This document shows, piece after piece, positions 1 to 7,359 of a stretch of DNA of 12,462 bases. The position numbers and the translations under genes were made by a program. Source of the DNA: a gamma proteobacterium symbiont of Bathyaustriella thionipta. GTDB lineage: Bacteria > Pseudomonadota > Gammaproteobacteria > Chromatiales > Chromatiaceae. A model generated the notes under the pieces. That model saw nothing but the letters and a program-made list of their open reading frames with translations, was not told the origin of the DNA and ran no database searches. Location: the NCBI GenBank assembly GCA_025656895.1, contig JAHXHF010000231.1:1-12462 (forward strand), in the 5' to 3' direction. Each line of letters opens with the position of its first letter. Position 1 is the stretch's first letter.

Positions 1-67
1 ATTTATAAGTTATTTCTATCGGTAGCATGAGCATGCTTATGAATGGTTTTTGCCAAACAAGATTCTT

Positions 68-89
68 AAAAAAACAGTGAAACTTCAGT
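68..89 (-). terminator. Possible weak terminator of the CofD-like gene
   Basis: Read on the minus strand, an imperfect short inverted repeat (76-89, TGAA/TTCA core with one C-C mismatch and an outer A-T pair) runs into seven consecutive T (complement of A68-A74). A second inverted repeat, AACAG (97-101) with CTGTT (116-120), lies just upstream. The T-tract position suits an intrinsic terminator for the minus-strand gene ending at 160, but the stem is short and its loop tight, so this is a weak call. Confidence 0.3.
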
Positions 90-130
90 CTCTTTTAACA
101 GACTCTAGCAGAAGCCTGTTGTTAATTCAG

Positions 131-145
131 CCTGAAAATATCAGG
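131..145. repeat. Small inverted repeat after the CofD-like stop
   Basis: CCTGA (131-135) and TCAGG (141-145) form a perfect 5-bp stem with a 5-base loop, 15 bases past the stop codon of the minus-strand gene. No T-tract follows on either strand, so it may be a 3' stabilising hairpin or chance. Confidence 0.35.
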
Positions 146-159
146 AAAAAGAATTCGGC

Positions 160-1353
160 CTATACCAGCGATAAAAGTGCCGAAACCAACAGCTCGTTAT
201 CATAATACGGCTTGCTGTGTTTGCTGATCAGTTTGCTATCAATCAGTTCTATACCCCATCTGCGCAGCAGGCTGGCAGAAAGATCAGCGGGATAATGCCC
301 GTTTTTGCTGTCAAACAACACGAAATTGAGCAGTTGATCCGTTCTGAAATGGCTGTCAGGCTCTGTTTTCAGTTGCTTTAGCAGCGCCTTGATCATCTGC
401 TCAAAATTCATACCGATCTGCTCGGGATCCCTGCCCAGATTGGGAATATACACCTTGGGACAATCATTGCCGGCAATGGCTGCCGACACGCCTGTGGGCA
501 TCAAATTTGCCAACAGGCTGGAATAGAAGCTTCCCGGTGGATAACAAATCAGTTCGGCGGACTCAATCAACTTACGATTTTTTTTGCGCAGTTGGCAACT
601 GGCCGGCTCGAACCGGTCACGGCTTTGCGACAAAAAAAGACGCCGGATGGGGGATGTCAACGGAGCCATCTGCTTGCCGGTGAGACGGTGCTGCCCCATC
701 ACCTGTCGCCCGTCCTGCAGGTCTGCGCCGATATGCAGATTTTTATTCACCACCGCGCGCACCGTACCCTGTACATTTACCAGCTTGGAAAACAGAAAAA
801 TAATGGGGTCAAGATGCTGATGATTATTCAGATAGCCTCCCGCCAGTATTAAATTACCCATACTCGCGCCGCGCAGATCAAAGTTTTTCGGCATGGCCTG
901 CAGAAAATATCCCAGATGATTGCAAATCAAACGCCGCATCGGATTGCTGATGCAGGCAATACGCTCGGCCTTGCCTTGCACCAAAGCCTCAAGAAGGCCA
1001 CACAGTTCTTTAGCGGAACGCTCTTTGGGCAGACGATAAGTAAATAAAGCTACAATTTCCGGATGCCCGAGCACACTTTCATCGGCCAGTGCGCTTAAAC
1101 GACTGCGCAAATCACCAATGGAAGGCATATCAAAAGACTTGCGCAGTTCCGCCGAACTACCGCCGGAATCAAAAGGTGTAACCAGATGAATCGAATTATG
1201 CGTATAGTTCTTAAGTGTTTTACACAGTCCGGTGAGGGCCGAACCACCACTGAAAAACAGAATGCGCGGCCCCAGCTCCGGTATTTTTTGATAACGGCTG
1301 ATACGCAGTGGATCAGGAATCTCTAGCGAGCGGGTCACCCGGATTTTGCTCAT
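160..1353 (-). CDS. CofD-related protein, GAK-system type
   Basis: Predicted cytoplasmic protein of 397 residues, related to CofD (2-phospho-L-lactate transferase of coenzyme F420 synthesis) and YvcK-type proteins. Visible motifs: FFSGGSALTGL (33-43), TPFDSGGSSAELR (59-71), DLRSRL (81-86), SMGNLILAG (164-172), a PPGS segment at 272-275 inside the conserved 266-284 block, and PKVYIPN (299-305). These match the glycine-rich and Asp-Ser-Gly-Gly nucleotide and phosphate-binding signatures of the fold. The N-terminal IRVTR..EIPDPLR segment resembles my recollection of the GAK-specific CofD subfamily. The frame opens with a TTG at 1425, but the ATG at 1353 is preferred: AGGAA sits 10 bases upstream, a candidate promoter lies between 1406 and 1433, and family similarity begins there. 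It is divergent from the rest of the cassette. F420 synthesis itself is unlikely because no other cof gene is present; the substrate is unknown. Confidence 0.85.
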   Translation of the reverse strand: MSKIRVTRSLEIPDPLRISRYQKIPELGPRILFFSGGSALTGLCKTLKNYTHNSIHLVTPFDSGGSSAELRKSFDMPSIGDLRSRLSALADESVLGHPEIVALFTYRLPKERSAKELCGLLEALVQGKAERIACISNPMRRLICNHLGYFLQAMPKNFDLRGASMGNLILAGGYLNNHQHLDPIIFLFSKLVNVQGTVRAVVNKNLHIGADLQDGRQVMGQHRLTGKQMAPLTSPIRRLFLSQSRDRFEPASCQLRKKNRKLIESAELICYPPGSFYSSLLANLMPTGVSAAIAGNDCPKVYIPNLGRDPEQIGMNFEQMIKALLKQLKTEPDSHFRTDQLLNFVLFDSKNGHYPADLSASLLRRWGIELIDSKLISKHSKPYYDNELLVSALLSLV

Positions 1354-1405
1354 ACGGTATACATTCCTGTGCAGGTTGTGCAAGGCTCTGTGGCTGGTCG
1401 GCCTT

Positions 1406-1433
1406 ATTATGACAGACCTGTTCAAGTTAGTAA
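1406..1433 (-). promoter_or_regulatory. Candidate promoter for the CofD-like gene
   Basis: On the minus strand, CATAAT (complement of 1406-1411, 5 of 6 matches to the -10 consensus) is preceded at 16 bases by TTACTA (complement of 1428-1433, a poor -35). It would give a leader of about 45 bases to the ATG at 1353, which argues against the TTG at 1425 as start. An inverted repeat AGAC-AAAA-GTCT (1433-1444) lies just upstream in the shared divergent region and could be an operator or chance. I see no convincing plus-strand promoter for the Nudix gene; a TAAACT hexamer near 1482 is the nearest -10-like element. Confidence 0.3.
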
Positions 1434-1512
1434 GACAAAAGTCTCATAAGCCGTCACAATAACAGCCCTGGGATGTTGTAAACTCCAGTGATCATTCATC
1501 GAGGCTCAAAGT

Positions 1513-1998
1513 ATGCTTGAACTGATACCGGGAATTCGAAATACCGCTCGCGCTCTGATTATTCATCAGGAAAAAATTCTGCTACTCAGAAAAGCCGGTG
1601 GGGAACGCGGTGAGCGATATGCCCTGCCCGGTGGCGCTCAGGAGACCGGAGAAACACTGGAAGAGGCCCTGCAACGTGAATGTCTGGAAGAAATTGCCAC
1701 TCGTGTAAATATTCACGGACTGCGGCATGTGAGCGACTTTTTCAAAATAAAAGATACCCAACCACCCAGCCGCCGTCATCTGCTGGAATTTCTTTTCCGC
1801 TGCAGTGTGAGTGATGACTATATTCCCCGAAATGGTCATCACCCGGACAAACATCAGGTAGAAGTGTTGTGGGTTGAGTTGCAACAGGCACGGCAGTTAC
1901 CACTGTATCCGCAATATCTTACAAGCTGTATTGAAGCCGATGACACACAGCATAAAACCATTTACCTGGGAAGCTTTCATGACTCTGCGACTGCCTGA
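1513..1998 (+). CDS. Nudix hydrolase
   Basis: A 161-residue single-domain Nudix protein, expected to cleave a nucleoside diphosphate linked to another moiety and to act in the cytoplasm. The Nudix box covers residues 41-63: G41, E47, R55-E56, E59-E60, with the metal-binding glutamates present; the usual glycine near the end is Ala62. It is preceded by ALPGG (37-41), as in MutT/ADP-ribose pyrophosphatase-like members. The start is ATG 1513 with GAGG at 1501-1504. It is the first gene of the plus-strand run and its end overlaps the next gene by 20 bases, implying co-translation. The strong Nudix box with nothing diagnostic elsewhere leaves the substrate open; the operon context suggests a nucleotide or pyrophosphorylated product of the neighbouring kinases or of the CofD-like enzyme. 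Confidence 0.88.
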   Translation: MLELIPGIRNTARALIIHQEKILLLRKAGGERGERYALPGGAQETGETLEEALQRECLEEIATRVNIHGLRHVSDFFKIKDTQPPSRRHLLEFLFRCSVSDDYIPRNGHHPDKHQVEVLWVELQQARQLPLYPQYLTSCIEADDTQHKTIYLGSFHDSATA

Positions 1999-3625
1999 CA
2001 GTGTCTGCAACAACCTGCGCTTTCTCAGCGTTGAGGTTGATTCACAAATTGCCAGCCTGCAACGATATTTGCTGCTGCCATCCGTTACCATTGCACGGCA
2101 TATCCTGGATCGCAGCGGTTATGCCTATAATCTGAAAACCCGCATTCACGACAGTTGTTTAAAACACCTGGCCAACAGCAAGGAAAGTGATGCGGAAGCA
2201 CTCAAACTGCGTGGTGTGGAATTCATTGCCACCGCACTGGAACGTATTGCCGGGCTGGGACGGGATTGTATTGTGCAGATGGATGACCTGGCCGATCTCA
2301 AATATCTGCAGGTGGAAGCCTATGGCCCCATGCTGGAACGGGTACGCCGGGGCATTGAACTGGTAGAGCCGGCCATGCAGGGTAACGATACCCGTCTGGC
2401 GCTCAAAATCGGTCAGCTGGAAGCCAAACTACAGCGTGACTACAACAAACTGTTAAAGCATTACATCAAATCCCTGAAGAAGAAAAAACATACCAAATCC
2501 CGCACCAGTGTTTTATTTGTGGCTCACAATGTAGAGCAGATGGGAGCGGCCCTGCTGGATATCAGTGAGTCCATTATTTCTGCCACTCTGGGACAATCTC
2601 TCAACCTGGAGCGCTATCATTCACTGCAGGCGTCGGTGCAAAAAATGCATCCCGATGAAATTCAGCCCGATATGCAGATTGAAACCATTGCGGAAACCCG
2701 CTCCGGCAGCTCCATTTCCGGCATCAGTAACAATAATGCCAAGCAGGATGGCTATATAGCCATTTTCAAGGAAGGCAAAAAACGCAAATTGAATGAAGAG
2801 CGTCAGGGTGTTAAAAACTGGCATCAAATCTACCCCGGACTGGCACCCAAAATCATCTCCTACAAAAAACACGGCCCGTCCGCCACCCTGTTGATTGAGC
2901 ATTTGTCCGGGCTCACTTTTGAGCAAATCCTGCTGAATGAATCACAGAAGCGCTTGCAACAGGCCTTTAAGCATTTGTCCAGGACCCTGCAATCGGTATG
3001 GAATGAAACCCGTACCGAAAAACCGGTTTCAGCCCGGTTTATGTCACAATTACAAAAACGTCTGCCGGATGTTTATAAAATCCACCCGGAATTTCACCAT
3101 AGTGACAGTCATGTGTGCGGAAAAAAAATACTGGCTTTCGATACCCTGCTGGCCCGCGCCAGAGACTTTGAATCCCGTTTAAGCTCACCTTTTTCGGTCT
3201 ATATTCATGGTGATTTCAATGTTGACAACATTATTTACGAACCGAATAAAAAACACATCAACTTTATTGATCTGCACCGTTCCTGCTATATGGATTATGT
3301 GCAGGATGTGTCGGTATTCATGGTTTCAAACTATCGGCTGCAAATTCTGGACAAACCATCACGTCAACGTATCATGAGACTGGCGCAGGATTTTTACGCG
3401 ATGTCCAGCCGCTATGCCCGGCAGTCCGGAGATGACAGTTTTGAACTGCGGCTGGCATTGGGGCTGGCGCGATCATTCGCCAGTTCTACCCGCTTCATAC
3501 TGGATAAAACCCTGGCCAGACGCATGTTTTTACGTGCCCGTTATCTGATTGAACGGGTACTGGCACTAAAAGTACAAAATACTGCTGCGTTCCGCATTCC
3601 TATAAAGGAGATTTTCATTGAATAA
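1979..3625 (+). CDS. PhoU-like helical domain fused to APH-like phosphotransferase
   Basis: A 548-residue protein in two parts. Residues 1 to about 220 are almost wholly helical, with two related stretches reminiscent of PhoU repeats (regulators of phosphate uptake), and include a lysine-rich linker (KSLKKKKHTK, 164-173). From about residue 255 there is an aminoglycoside/choline-kinase-like phosphotransferase domain: AIFKEG (261-266, candidate ATP-binding Lys264), a hinge around 306-318, the catalytic loop HGDFNVDN (410-417, with H410, D412 and N417), FIDLHRS (429-435, metal-binding D431) and QDVSVFM (442-448). The catalytic residues look intact, so activity is plausible. The frame is open to 1874, but that would overlap the Nudix gene by 125 bases; ATG 1979 with GGGAAG upstream is preferred, ATG 1940 is possible. 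The substrate is unknown; resistance to an aminoglycoside is not implied by the context. Confidence 0.75.
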   Translation: MTLRLPDSVCNNLRFLSVEVDSQIASLQRYLLLPSVTIARHILDRSGYAYNLKTRIHDSCLKHLANSKESDAEALKLRGVEFIATALERIAGLGRDCIVQMDDLADLKYLQVEAYGPMLERVRRGIELVEPAMQGNDTRLALKIGQLEAKLQRDYNKLLKHYIKSLKKKKHTKSRTSVLFVAHNVEQMGAALLDISESIISATLGQSLNLERYHSLQASVQKMHPDEIQPDMQIETIAETRSGSSISGISNNNAKQDGYIAIFKEGKKRKLNEERQGVKNWHQIYPGLAPKIISYKKHGPSATLLIEHLSGLTFEQILLNESQKRLQQAFKHLSRTLQSVWNETRTEKPVSARFMSQLQKRLPDVYKIHPEFHHSDSHVCGKKILAFDTLLARARDFESRLSSPFSVYIHGDFNVDNIIYEPNKKHINFIDLHRSCYMDYVQDVSVFMVSNYRLQILDKPSRQRIMRLAQDFYAMSSRYARQSGDDSFELRLALGLARSFASSTRFILDKTLARRMFLRARYLIERVLALKVQNTAAFRIPIKEIFIE

Positions 3626-4511
3626 GCCCCGTATTGGCGTGATCGGTATTGCCGGCAAATGGTCAACAGAAACACTGGCCGATGTGGTTGAACAACAAAC
3701 CGGATTTCGCCTCATTATTGACATGAGCCAGGTTGAACTGGATCTGGCCGGGCAGCGTCTGATGTTTGGCAGTCATGATTTGTGCCAGCTGGACGCCTTG
3801 ATTGTAAAAAAAACAAGCACCCGCTACAGCCCCAACACCCTGGATCGTCTGGAGTTATTACGTGTGGCGGAAAATGCCGGTGTGCAGGTTTTCAGTGGTG
3901 CGGAAAACATGTTGCGCCTGATTGATCGCCTCAGTTGCACGGTTACGCTGCGAAATGCCGGCATACCCATGCCGGAAACCCGTGTCACCGAGAAGTTGGA
4001 CTGCGCCGTCAGAGCGGTAGAGAATTTTGGCCAGGCTGTATTCAAACCGCTGTTTTCCACCAAGGCGCGGGGTATGTGCGTGATTCACGCGCAGCAAGAA
4101 AAATCGGCCATACGGGCGGCCATTAAAGACTTCCAGGCCAGCAACCCGATGATGTATATTCAACGCAAAATAGACCTTTGCGGGCGCGATCTGGGGCTGG
4201 CCTTTGTGGCCGGAAAATATCTTGCCTGCTACGCGCGTGTTTCCCAGGGAGATGCCTGGAATACCACCATACACAGTGGTGGCAGCTACCAGGCACATAG
4301 CCCTTCTGACGAAATTCTGGCGCTGGCACAAAAAGCACAAGAGCCCTTCGCTATGGACTTCACAACCGTTGATGTGGCCGAAACCGCCGATGGCCCTATT
4401 GTATTCGAAGTATCCGCCTTCGGCGGTTTCCGGGGTGTACTGGAAGGAGCCGGTATTGATGCCGCCGCCGCTTATACTCAACATGTTTTGACAAGGATAA
4501 AACAGCCATGA
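3618..4511 (+). CDS. ATP-grasp enzyme, GAK-system type
   Basis: A 297-residue RimK-like ATP-grasp protein, a family that joins a carboxylate to an amine or phosphorylates a substrate through an acyl-phosphate or direct transfer. Visible landmarks: IGVIGIAGKWS (6-16), IDRLSCTVTLRNAGIPMPET (102-121, the D-R/K and aGiPxPxT block), VFKPLFSTKARG (141-152, ATP-binding Lys143), IQRKID (181-186, hinge), RDLGLAFVAGK (190-200), TTIHSGG (216-222) and VFEVSAFGG (262-270). In the last motif the Asn usual in E-x-N metal sites is Ser266. Translation starts at TTG 3618, supported by a perfect AAGGAG (3605-3610) seven bases away, and overlaps the upstream gene by 8 bases. It also overlaps the HprK-like gene by 4 bases. 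The neighbours and N-terminus fit the GAK ATP-grasp subfamily as I recall it. The product is unknown. Confidence 0.85.
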   Translation: MNKPRIGVIGIAGKWSTETLADVVEQQTGFRLIIDMSQVELDLAGQRLMFGSHDLCQLDALIVKKTSTRYSPNTLDRLELLRVAENAGVQVFSGAENMLRLIDRLSCTVTLRNAGIPMPETRVTEKLDCAVRAVENFGQAVFKPLFSTKARGMCVIHAQQEKSAIRAAIKDFQASNPMMYIQRKIDLCGRDLGLAFVAGKYLACYARVSQGDAWNTTIHSGGSYQAHSPSDEILALAQKAQEPFAMDFTTVDVAETADGPIVFEVSAFGGFRGVLEGAGIDAAAAYTQHVLTRIKQP

Positions 4512-5602
4512 ATGTGAACACAGCAGCCGATCTGTTAATAGATGGCGCGCAACTGACAGAATCGGTACTTTATTTGCAATTCGGTGACTGCAAGCTGCGC
4601 CTGAATTCCAATTCGGACGCCCTCATTCAAAAATTGCAGCATTATTTTGCGCATGTTGTCAGCCCGCCGGCTGATCCTGATATCGATATTATTGCAATTG
4701 AACGGGACGCACCGCAACTGGATATTGCGTTCACAGACTGGCAGCGCGAAGCGGGTAAAAGTGGCCGTAAAGACAGTTATTTCGACTTTCCCGACGGACG
4801 GCTGATACGCAAGGTACGTACCGGCATGGTTTTTCTGCAAAGCAAAAGCCAAAGCCCGGTGGCCGCCGGCCCCTGTCTGCACTATGACAATCAGGTTATT
4901 AATTTTATCAACGCCCAGTATATGAACTGGTTGCAACAGCGTGACTGGCTGATCTGCCACGCATCCGGTTTGGTTCACAACGGGCAGACTCTGGCCATTG
5001 CCGGTTTTTCCGGTGGAGGAAAATCCACCCTGATGTTAAACATGCTGGAGAATCCGCAGGTTTCCTATCTTACCAATGACCGTTTGTTCATCCAACCGGA
5101 GGGTAGTGGCTGCCAGGCTGCGGGTATTCCCAAACTACCGCGCATCAACCCCGGCACCATTTTGCATAACGAGCGTCTGCTGCCACTGATTCCACCACAG
5201 CAGCGTGCTTCACTGCTGGCATTGCCCAAAGCCGAGCTATGGGAACTGGAACAAAAGTATGATGTTTTCATTAATGAACTGTACGGCCCGCAGCGCATCG
5301 TTCAGCAAGCTCCGCTGGGTGCTTTTCTGGTATTAAACTGGCAGCGTGACAGTCAGGATCCGCTGCAACTGCAAGCCGTATCACTGGCTGAACGACCTGA
5401 CCTGCTGGCTGCCATCATGAAATCACCCGGACCTTTTTATCAATATGCCGATGGTCATTTTTTCCAGGATGATACGCCCTTTGATGAAGCCGCTTATTTA
5501 CAGGCTCTGGCTGACATTCCGGTCTATGAAGCCAGTGGAGCCATTGATTTCGACCAGCTCGCTCAACGCTGTCTTGATGAGCTCACAGGAAACCCGCAAT
5601 GA
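4508..5602 (+). CDS. HprK-related kinase B
   Basis: A 364-residue P-loop protein distantly related to the C-terminal domain of HPr kinase/phosphorylase, which phosphorylates a serine in the PTS protein HPr. Walker A is GFSGGGKST (166-174), preceded by HASGLV (151-156) as in HprK, followed by TNDRLFI (189-195), where D191 matches the conserved acidic position, and by a PKLPRINPGT block (208-217) that I associate with HprK-related kinase B. The first 145 residues show no motif I recognise. No HPr or PTS gene is in the window, so the substrate is probably not canonical HPr. ATG 4508 overlaps the previous stop as ATGA, with AAGGA 10 bases upstream. It shares the operon with two histidine phosphatases and a metallophosphoesterase that could reverse its action. 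The family assignment is confident; the target is not. Confidence 0.85.
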   Translation: MNVNTAADLLIDGAQLTESVLYLQFGDCKLRLNSNSDALIQKLQHYFAHVVSPPADPDIDIIAIERDAPQLDIAFTDWQREAGKSGRKDSYFDFPDGRLIRKVRTGMVFLQSKSQSPVAAGPCLHYDNQVINFINAQYMNWLQQRDWLICHASGLVHNGQTLAIAGFSGGGKSTLMLNMLENPQVSYLTNDRLFIQPEGSGCQAAGIPKLPRINPGTILHNERLLPLIPPQQRASLLALPKAELWELEQKYDVFINELYGPQRIVQQAPLGAFLVLNWQRDSQDPLQLQAVSLAERPDLLAAIMKSPGPFYQYADGHFFQDDTPFDEAAYLQALADIPVYEASGAIDFDQLAQRCLDELTGNPQ

Positions 5603-6561
5603 AATATGAATTATTACTGCTGCGTCACGGTAAATCGGACTGGAGCACCGGCGATGATGATTTTCATCGCCCGTTAAAAGATCGTGGCAAACACGCTGCG
5701 CAACGTATAGGTGTATGGCTGGCACAGCAAAAACGGATTCCTGACATCATCATCAGCTCACCGGCAGAACGCGCCCTGAACAGTGCGCACAAATGCTGCA
5801 AAGCCATGGGCTATGGTGTAACCCGCATCAAGCAGGACAAACGTCTTTATCTGGCAGAACCTGCTGACCTGCTGCAAGTGCTGGCCGACTGTCCGGGCAA
5901 AGCACGGCGCATCATGCTGGTGGGGCATAATCCGGGATTTGAATGGTTGCTCAGACATCTTGCCAATAGCCGCATTACAACACCCAAAGACGGCAAGCTT
6001 TTACCGACCGCGACACTGGCCTGTCTGGAGTCTGATAAAAAATGCAAGAATTTGCGTGCCGGAGATGGCGAATTACTGCATTTAATTCGCGCCACTACAC
6101 TGCCCAAAAAGTTTCCCTACCCTTTGCCGGCGGGTAAAGAACAACGCGACCGTCCGGCTTATTACTACACACAATCATCGGTTATTCCTTACCGCATTAA
6201 CAAAGGACAACTACAGATTCTTATCGTACGTTCCAGTAAGAAGAAACACTGGATAATACCCAAAGGCATCGCCGAGCCGGGTTACAGTCTGCAGGATTCG
6301 GCTAAAAAAGAAGCCTGGGAAGAAGCCGGAGTAGAAGGCAAAGTCAGCCAGACGGCTCTTGGTAGCTATCTTTATATAAAATGGGGGGCGCAGTGCACCG
6401 TCAGCGTCTATCCCATGCGGGTCAGTCGGGAGCTTGCGGAAAAAGACTGGCAGGAAAGCCATCGTGGAAGACGCTGGGTTTCGGTTAAAGAAGCCGGTGA
6501 TTGTCTGCGGCAGGAACAGCTTCAGCCTTTGCTTAAACAACTGCAGAAGCAATTGCAATAA
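5599..6561 (+). CDS. SixA-like histidine phosphatase fused to Nudix hydrolase
   Basis: A 320-residue bifunctional-looking protein. Residues 1-165 form a SixA-type histidine phosphatase: LLRHGKSDW (7-15, phosphorylated His10), SSPAERA (53-59, Arg58) and LVGHNPG (107-113, second His110). SixA removes phosphate from phosphohistidine of HPt domains or of PTS proteins. Residues about 185-320 form a Nudix domain with the box at 223-245: G223, E238, E241-E242, G244; the consensus Glu at box position 7 is Tyr229 and the Arg is Lys237. The PKG...EAWEEAGV context resembles diphosphoinositol-polyphosphate or diadenosine-polyphosphate hydrolases. The domain order is opposite to that of mycobacterial MutT1 (Nudix first). 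ATG 5599 overlaps the upstream stop as ATGA and has AGGAAA six bases before it. The substrate is unresolved. Confidence 0.88.
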   Translation: MKYELLLLRHGKSDWSTGDDDFHRPLKDRGKHAAQRIGVWLAQQKRIPDIIISSPAERALNSAHKCCKAMGYGVTRIKQDKRLYLAEPADLLQVLADCPGKARRIMLVGHNPGFEWLLRHLANSRITTPKDGKLLPTATLACLESDKKCKNLRAGDGELLHLIRATTLPKKFPYPLPAGKEQRDRPAYYYTQSSVIPYRINKGQLQILIVRSSKKKHWIIPKGIAEPGYSLQDSAKKEAWEEAGVEGKVSQTALGSYLYIKWGAQCTVSVYPMRVSRELAEKDWQESHRGRRWVSVKEAGDCLRQEQLQPLLKQLQKQLQ

Positions 6562-7265
6562 TGCCGAAACTAGTCGCCGCTTTGATGCGTCATGCCGAAT
6601 ACCGGCAGAAAGCCGATACGCCCAGCGCACACCAGCCTTTTCCCCTGACTGTAAACGGCCAGGCCCAGGCACGGCAGGCGGCAGTAACGCTGTCCCGCTT
6701 ACTGCAGGAAAATAGCTGGCAACTGTATCCCGCCATTGACTGCTCACACATGCTCAGGGCCTGGCAGACCGCGCAGATTATCTGCGAAGAATTAGCCCCG
6801 TCCTGCTCCGCTAGCCTGCATCTGGCCGGGTTTGATGCGCTGGCCGAGCGCGGCCTGGGAAGCGCCGCCAATCTCAGTGTGGCTGAAATTGCAGCGGTGG
6901 TTCATGAGGATGCGCGCTTTGCCGATTTACCGCCCGACTGGAAATCCAACAGCCATTTTCGACTGCCGCTGCAGGGCGCCGAGTCTTTAATGCAGGCCGG
7001 CGCCCGCGTTGCCGCGCATCTCACTCAATCCATGGCATCACTGGCTGATCAGGCCCGCCAGGATACTCTTAAATTATTTGTCGGCCACGGAGCCGCCTTT
7101 CGTCATGCGGCGCATCATCTTGGAGTACTCGGTTTTGAACAAATCGCACAGCTCAGCATGTATCACGCGCAAGCGGTTTTTTTTCAATATCAGGGGAAAT
7201 CTGACTGGCGGCATATTGCCGGAGAATGGAAGGTGCGTGCCAGGCACAGCGCCTATACAGACTAA
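6561..7265 (+). CDS. Histidine phosphatase family protein
   Basis: A 234-residue member of the histidine phosphatase (phosphoglycerate mutase-like) clan. The core residues are present: LMRHAEY (8-14, nucleophile His11), SHMLRAWQTA (62-71, Arg66), the acidic candidate Glu96 in LAERGLG, and FVGHGAAFRH (173-182, second His176). It differs from the SixA domain just upstream in having an additional segment between about 80 and 165, closer to the broad-specificity phosphatase branch. Start ATG 6561 shares one base with the upstream TAA (TAATG), and no clear ribosome-binding site is seen, so translation probably depends on termination of the preceding gene. It is the last gene of the tightly overlapping block. 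Its target may be the same phosphorylated species handled by the neighbours. Confidence 0.85.
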   Translation: MPKLVAALMRHAEYRQKADTPSAHQPFPLTVNGQAQARQAAVTLSRLLQENSWQLYPAIDCSHMLRAWQTAQIICEELAPSCSASLHLAGFDALAERGLGSAANLSVAEIAAVVHEDARFADLPPDWKSNSHFRLPLQGAESLMQAGARVAAHLTQSMASLADQARQDTLKLFVGHGAAFRHAAHHLGVLGFEQIAQLSMYHAQAVFFQYQGKSDWRHIAGEWKVRARHSAYTD

Positions 7266-7359
7266 GCCGGGGAATTTTCCGGGATCAATCGGCCATGTTC
7301 ATAAAAATGCAATAATGAAACTTTATAAAGAGCAGACTTTTTCTTTATGTGAGCATCCC
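7266..7359. other. Short gap before the metallophosphoesterase
   Basis: About 95 bases separate the histidine phosphatase stop from the preferred start of the next gene. It contains a GC-rich inverted repeat (CCGG near 7267 with CCGG near 7279) that could form a five-pair hairpin but is not followed by a T-tract, so I do not call a terminator. An ATG at 7315 in the next gene's frame lacks a ribosome-binding site. Confidence 0.4.

Larger units (their letters stand above)
1..159. other. Left flank, non-coding, AT-rich
   Basis: No reading frame that I can support lies between the window edge and the end of the CofD-like gene. The stretch is AT-rich and contains the 8-base palindrome AGCATGCT near position 30 and two hairpin-like inverted repeats, described separately. 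It most likely carries the 3' untranslated end of the minus-strand gene. What lies to the left cannot be seen. Confidence 0.6.

Noticed and set aside
160..1353. Coenzyme F420 biosynthesis gene cofD
   Set aside because: No other F420 genes are present and the flanking genes and N-terminus match the GAK-type relative instead.
1354..1425. TTG start adding 24 residues to the CofD-like protein
   Set aside because: The candidate promoter would lie within it, and family-like sequence begins at ATG 1353.
1874..1978. Upstream extension of the PhoU/APH-like protein by 35 residues
   Set aside because: It overlaps the conserved part of the Nudix gene and ATG 1979 gives the usual short overlap seen in this operon.
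1979..3625. Antibiotic-resistance aminoglycoside phosphotransferase
   Set aside because: Only the kinase fold is shared; the PhoU-like domain and the operon partners point to another substrate.
3858..4484. Open frame of 208 codons on the minus strand
   Set aside because: Antisense to the ATP-grasp gene, with no motif and no ribosome-binding site.
6211..6747. Open frame of 178 codons on the minus strand
   Set aside because: Antisense across the end of the SixA-Nudix gene and the start of the histidine phosphatase gene; no family features.
7009..7359. Upstream extension of the metallophosphoesterase by about 117 residues
   Set aside because: It would overlap the histidine phosphatase gene by over 250 bases in another frame and its residues show no domain; an internal start fits better.
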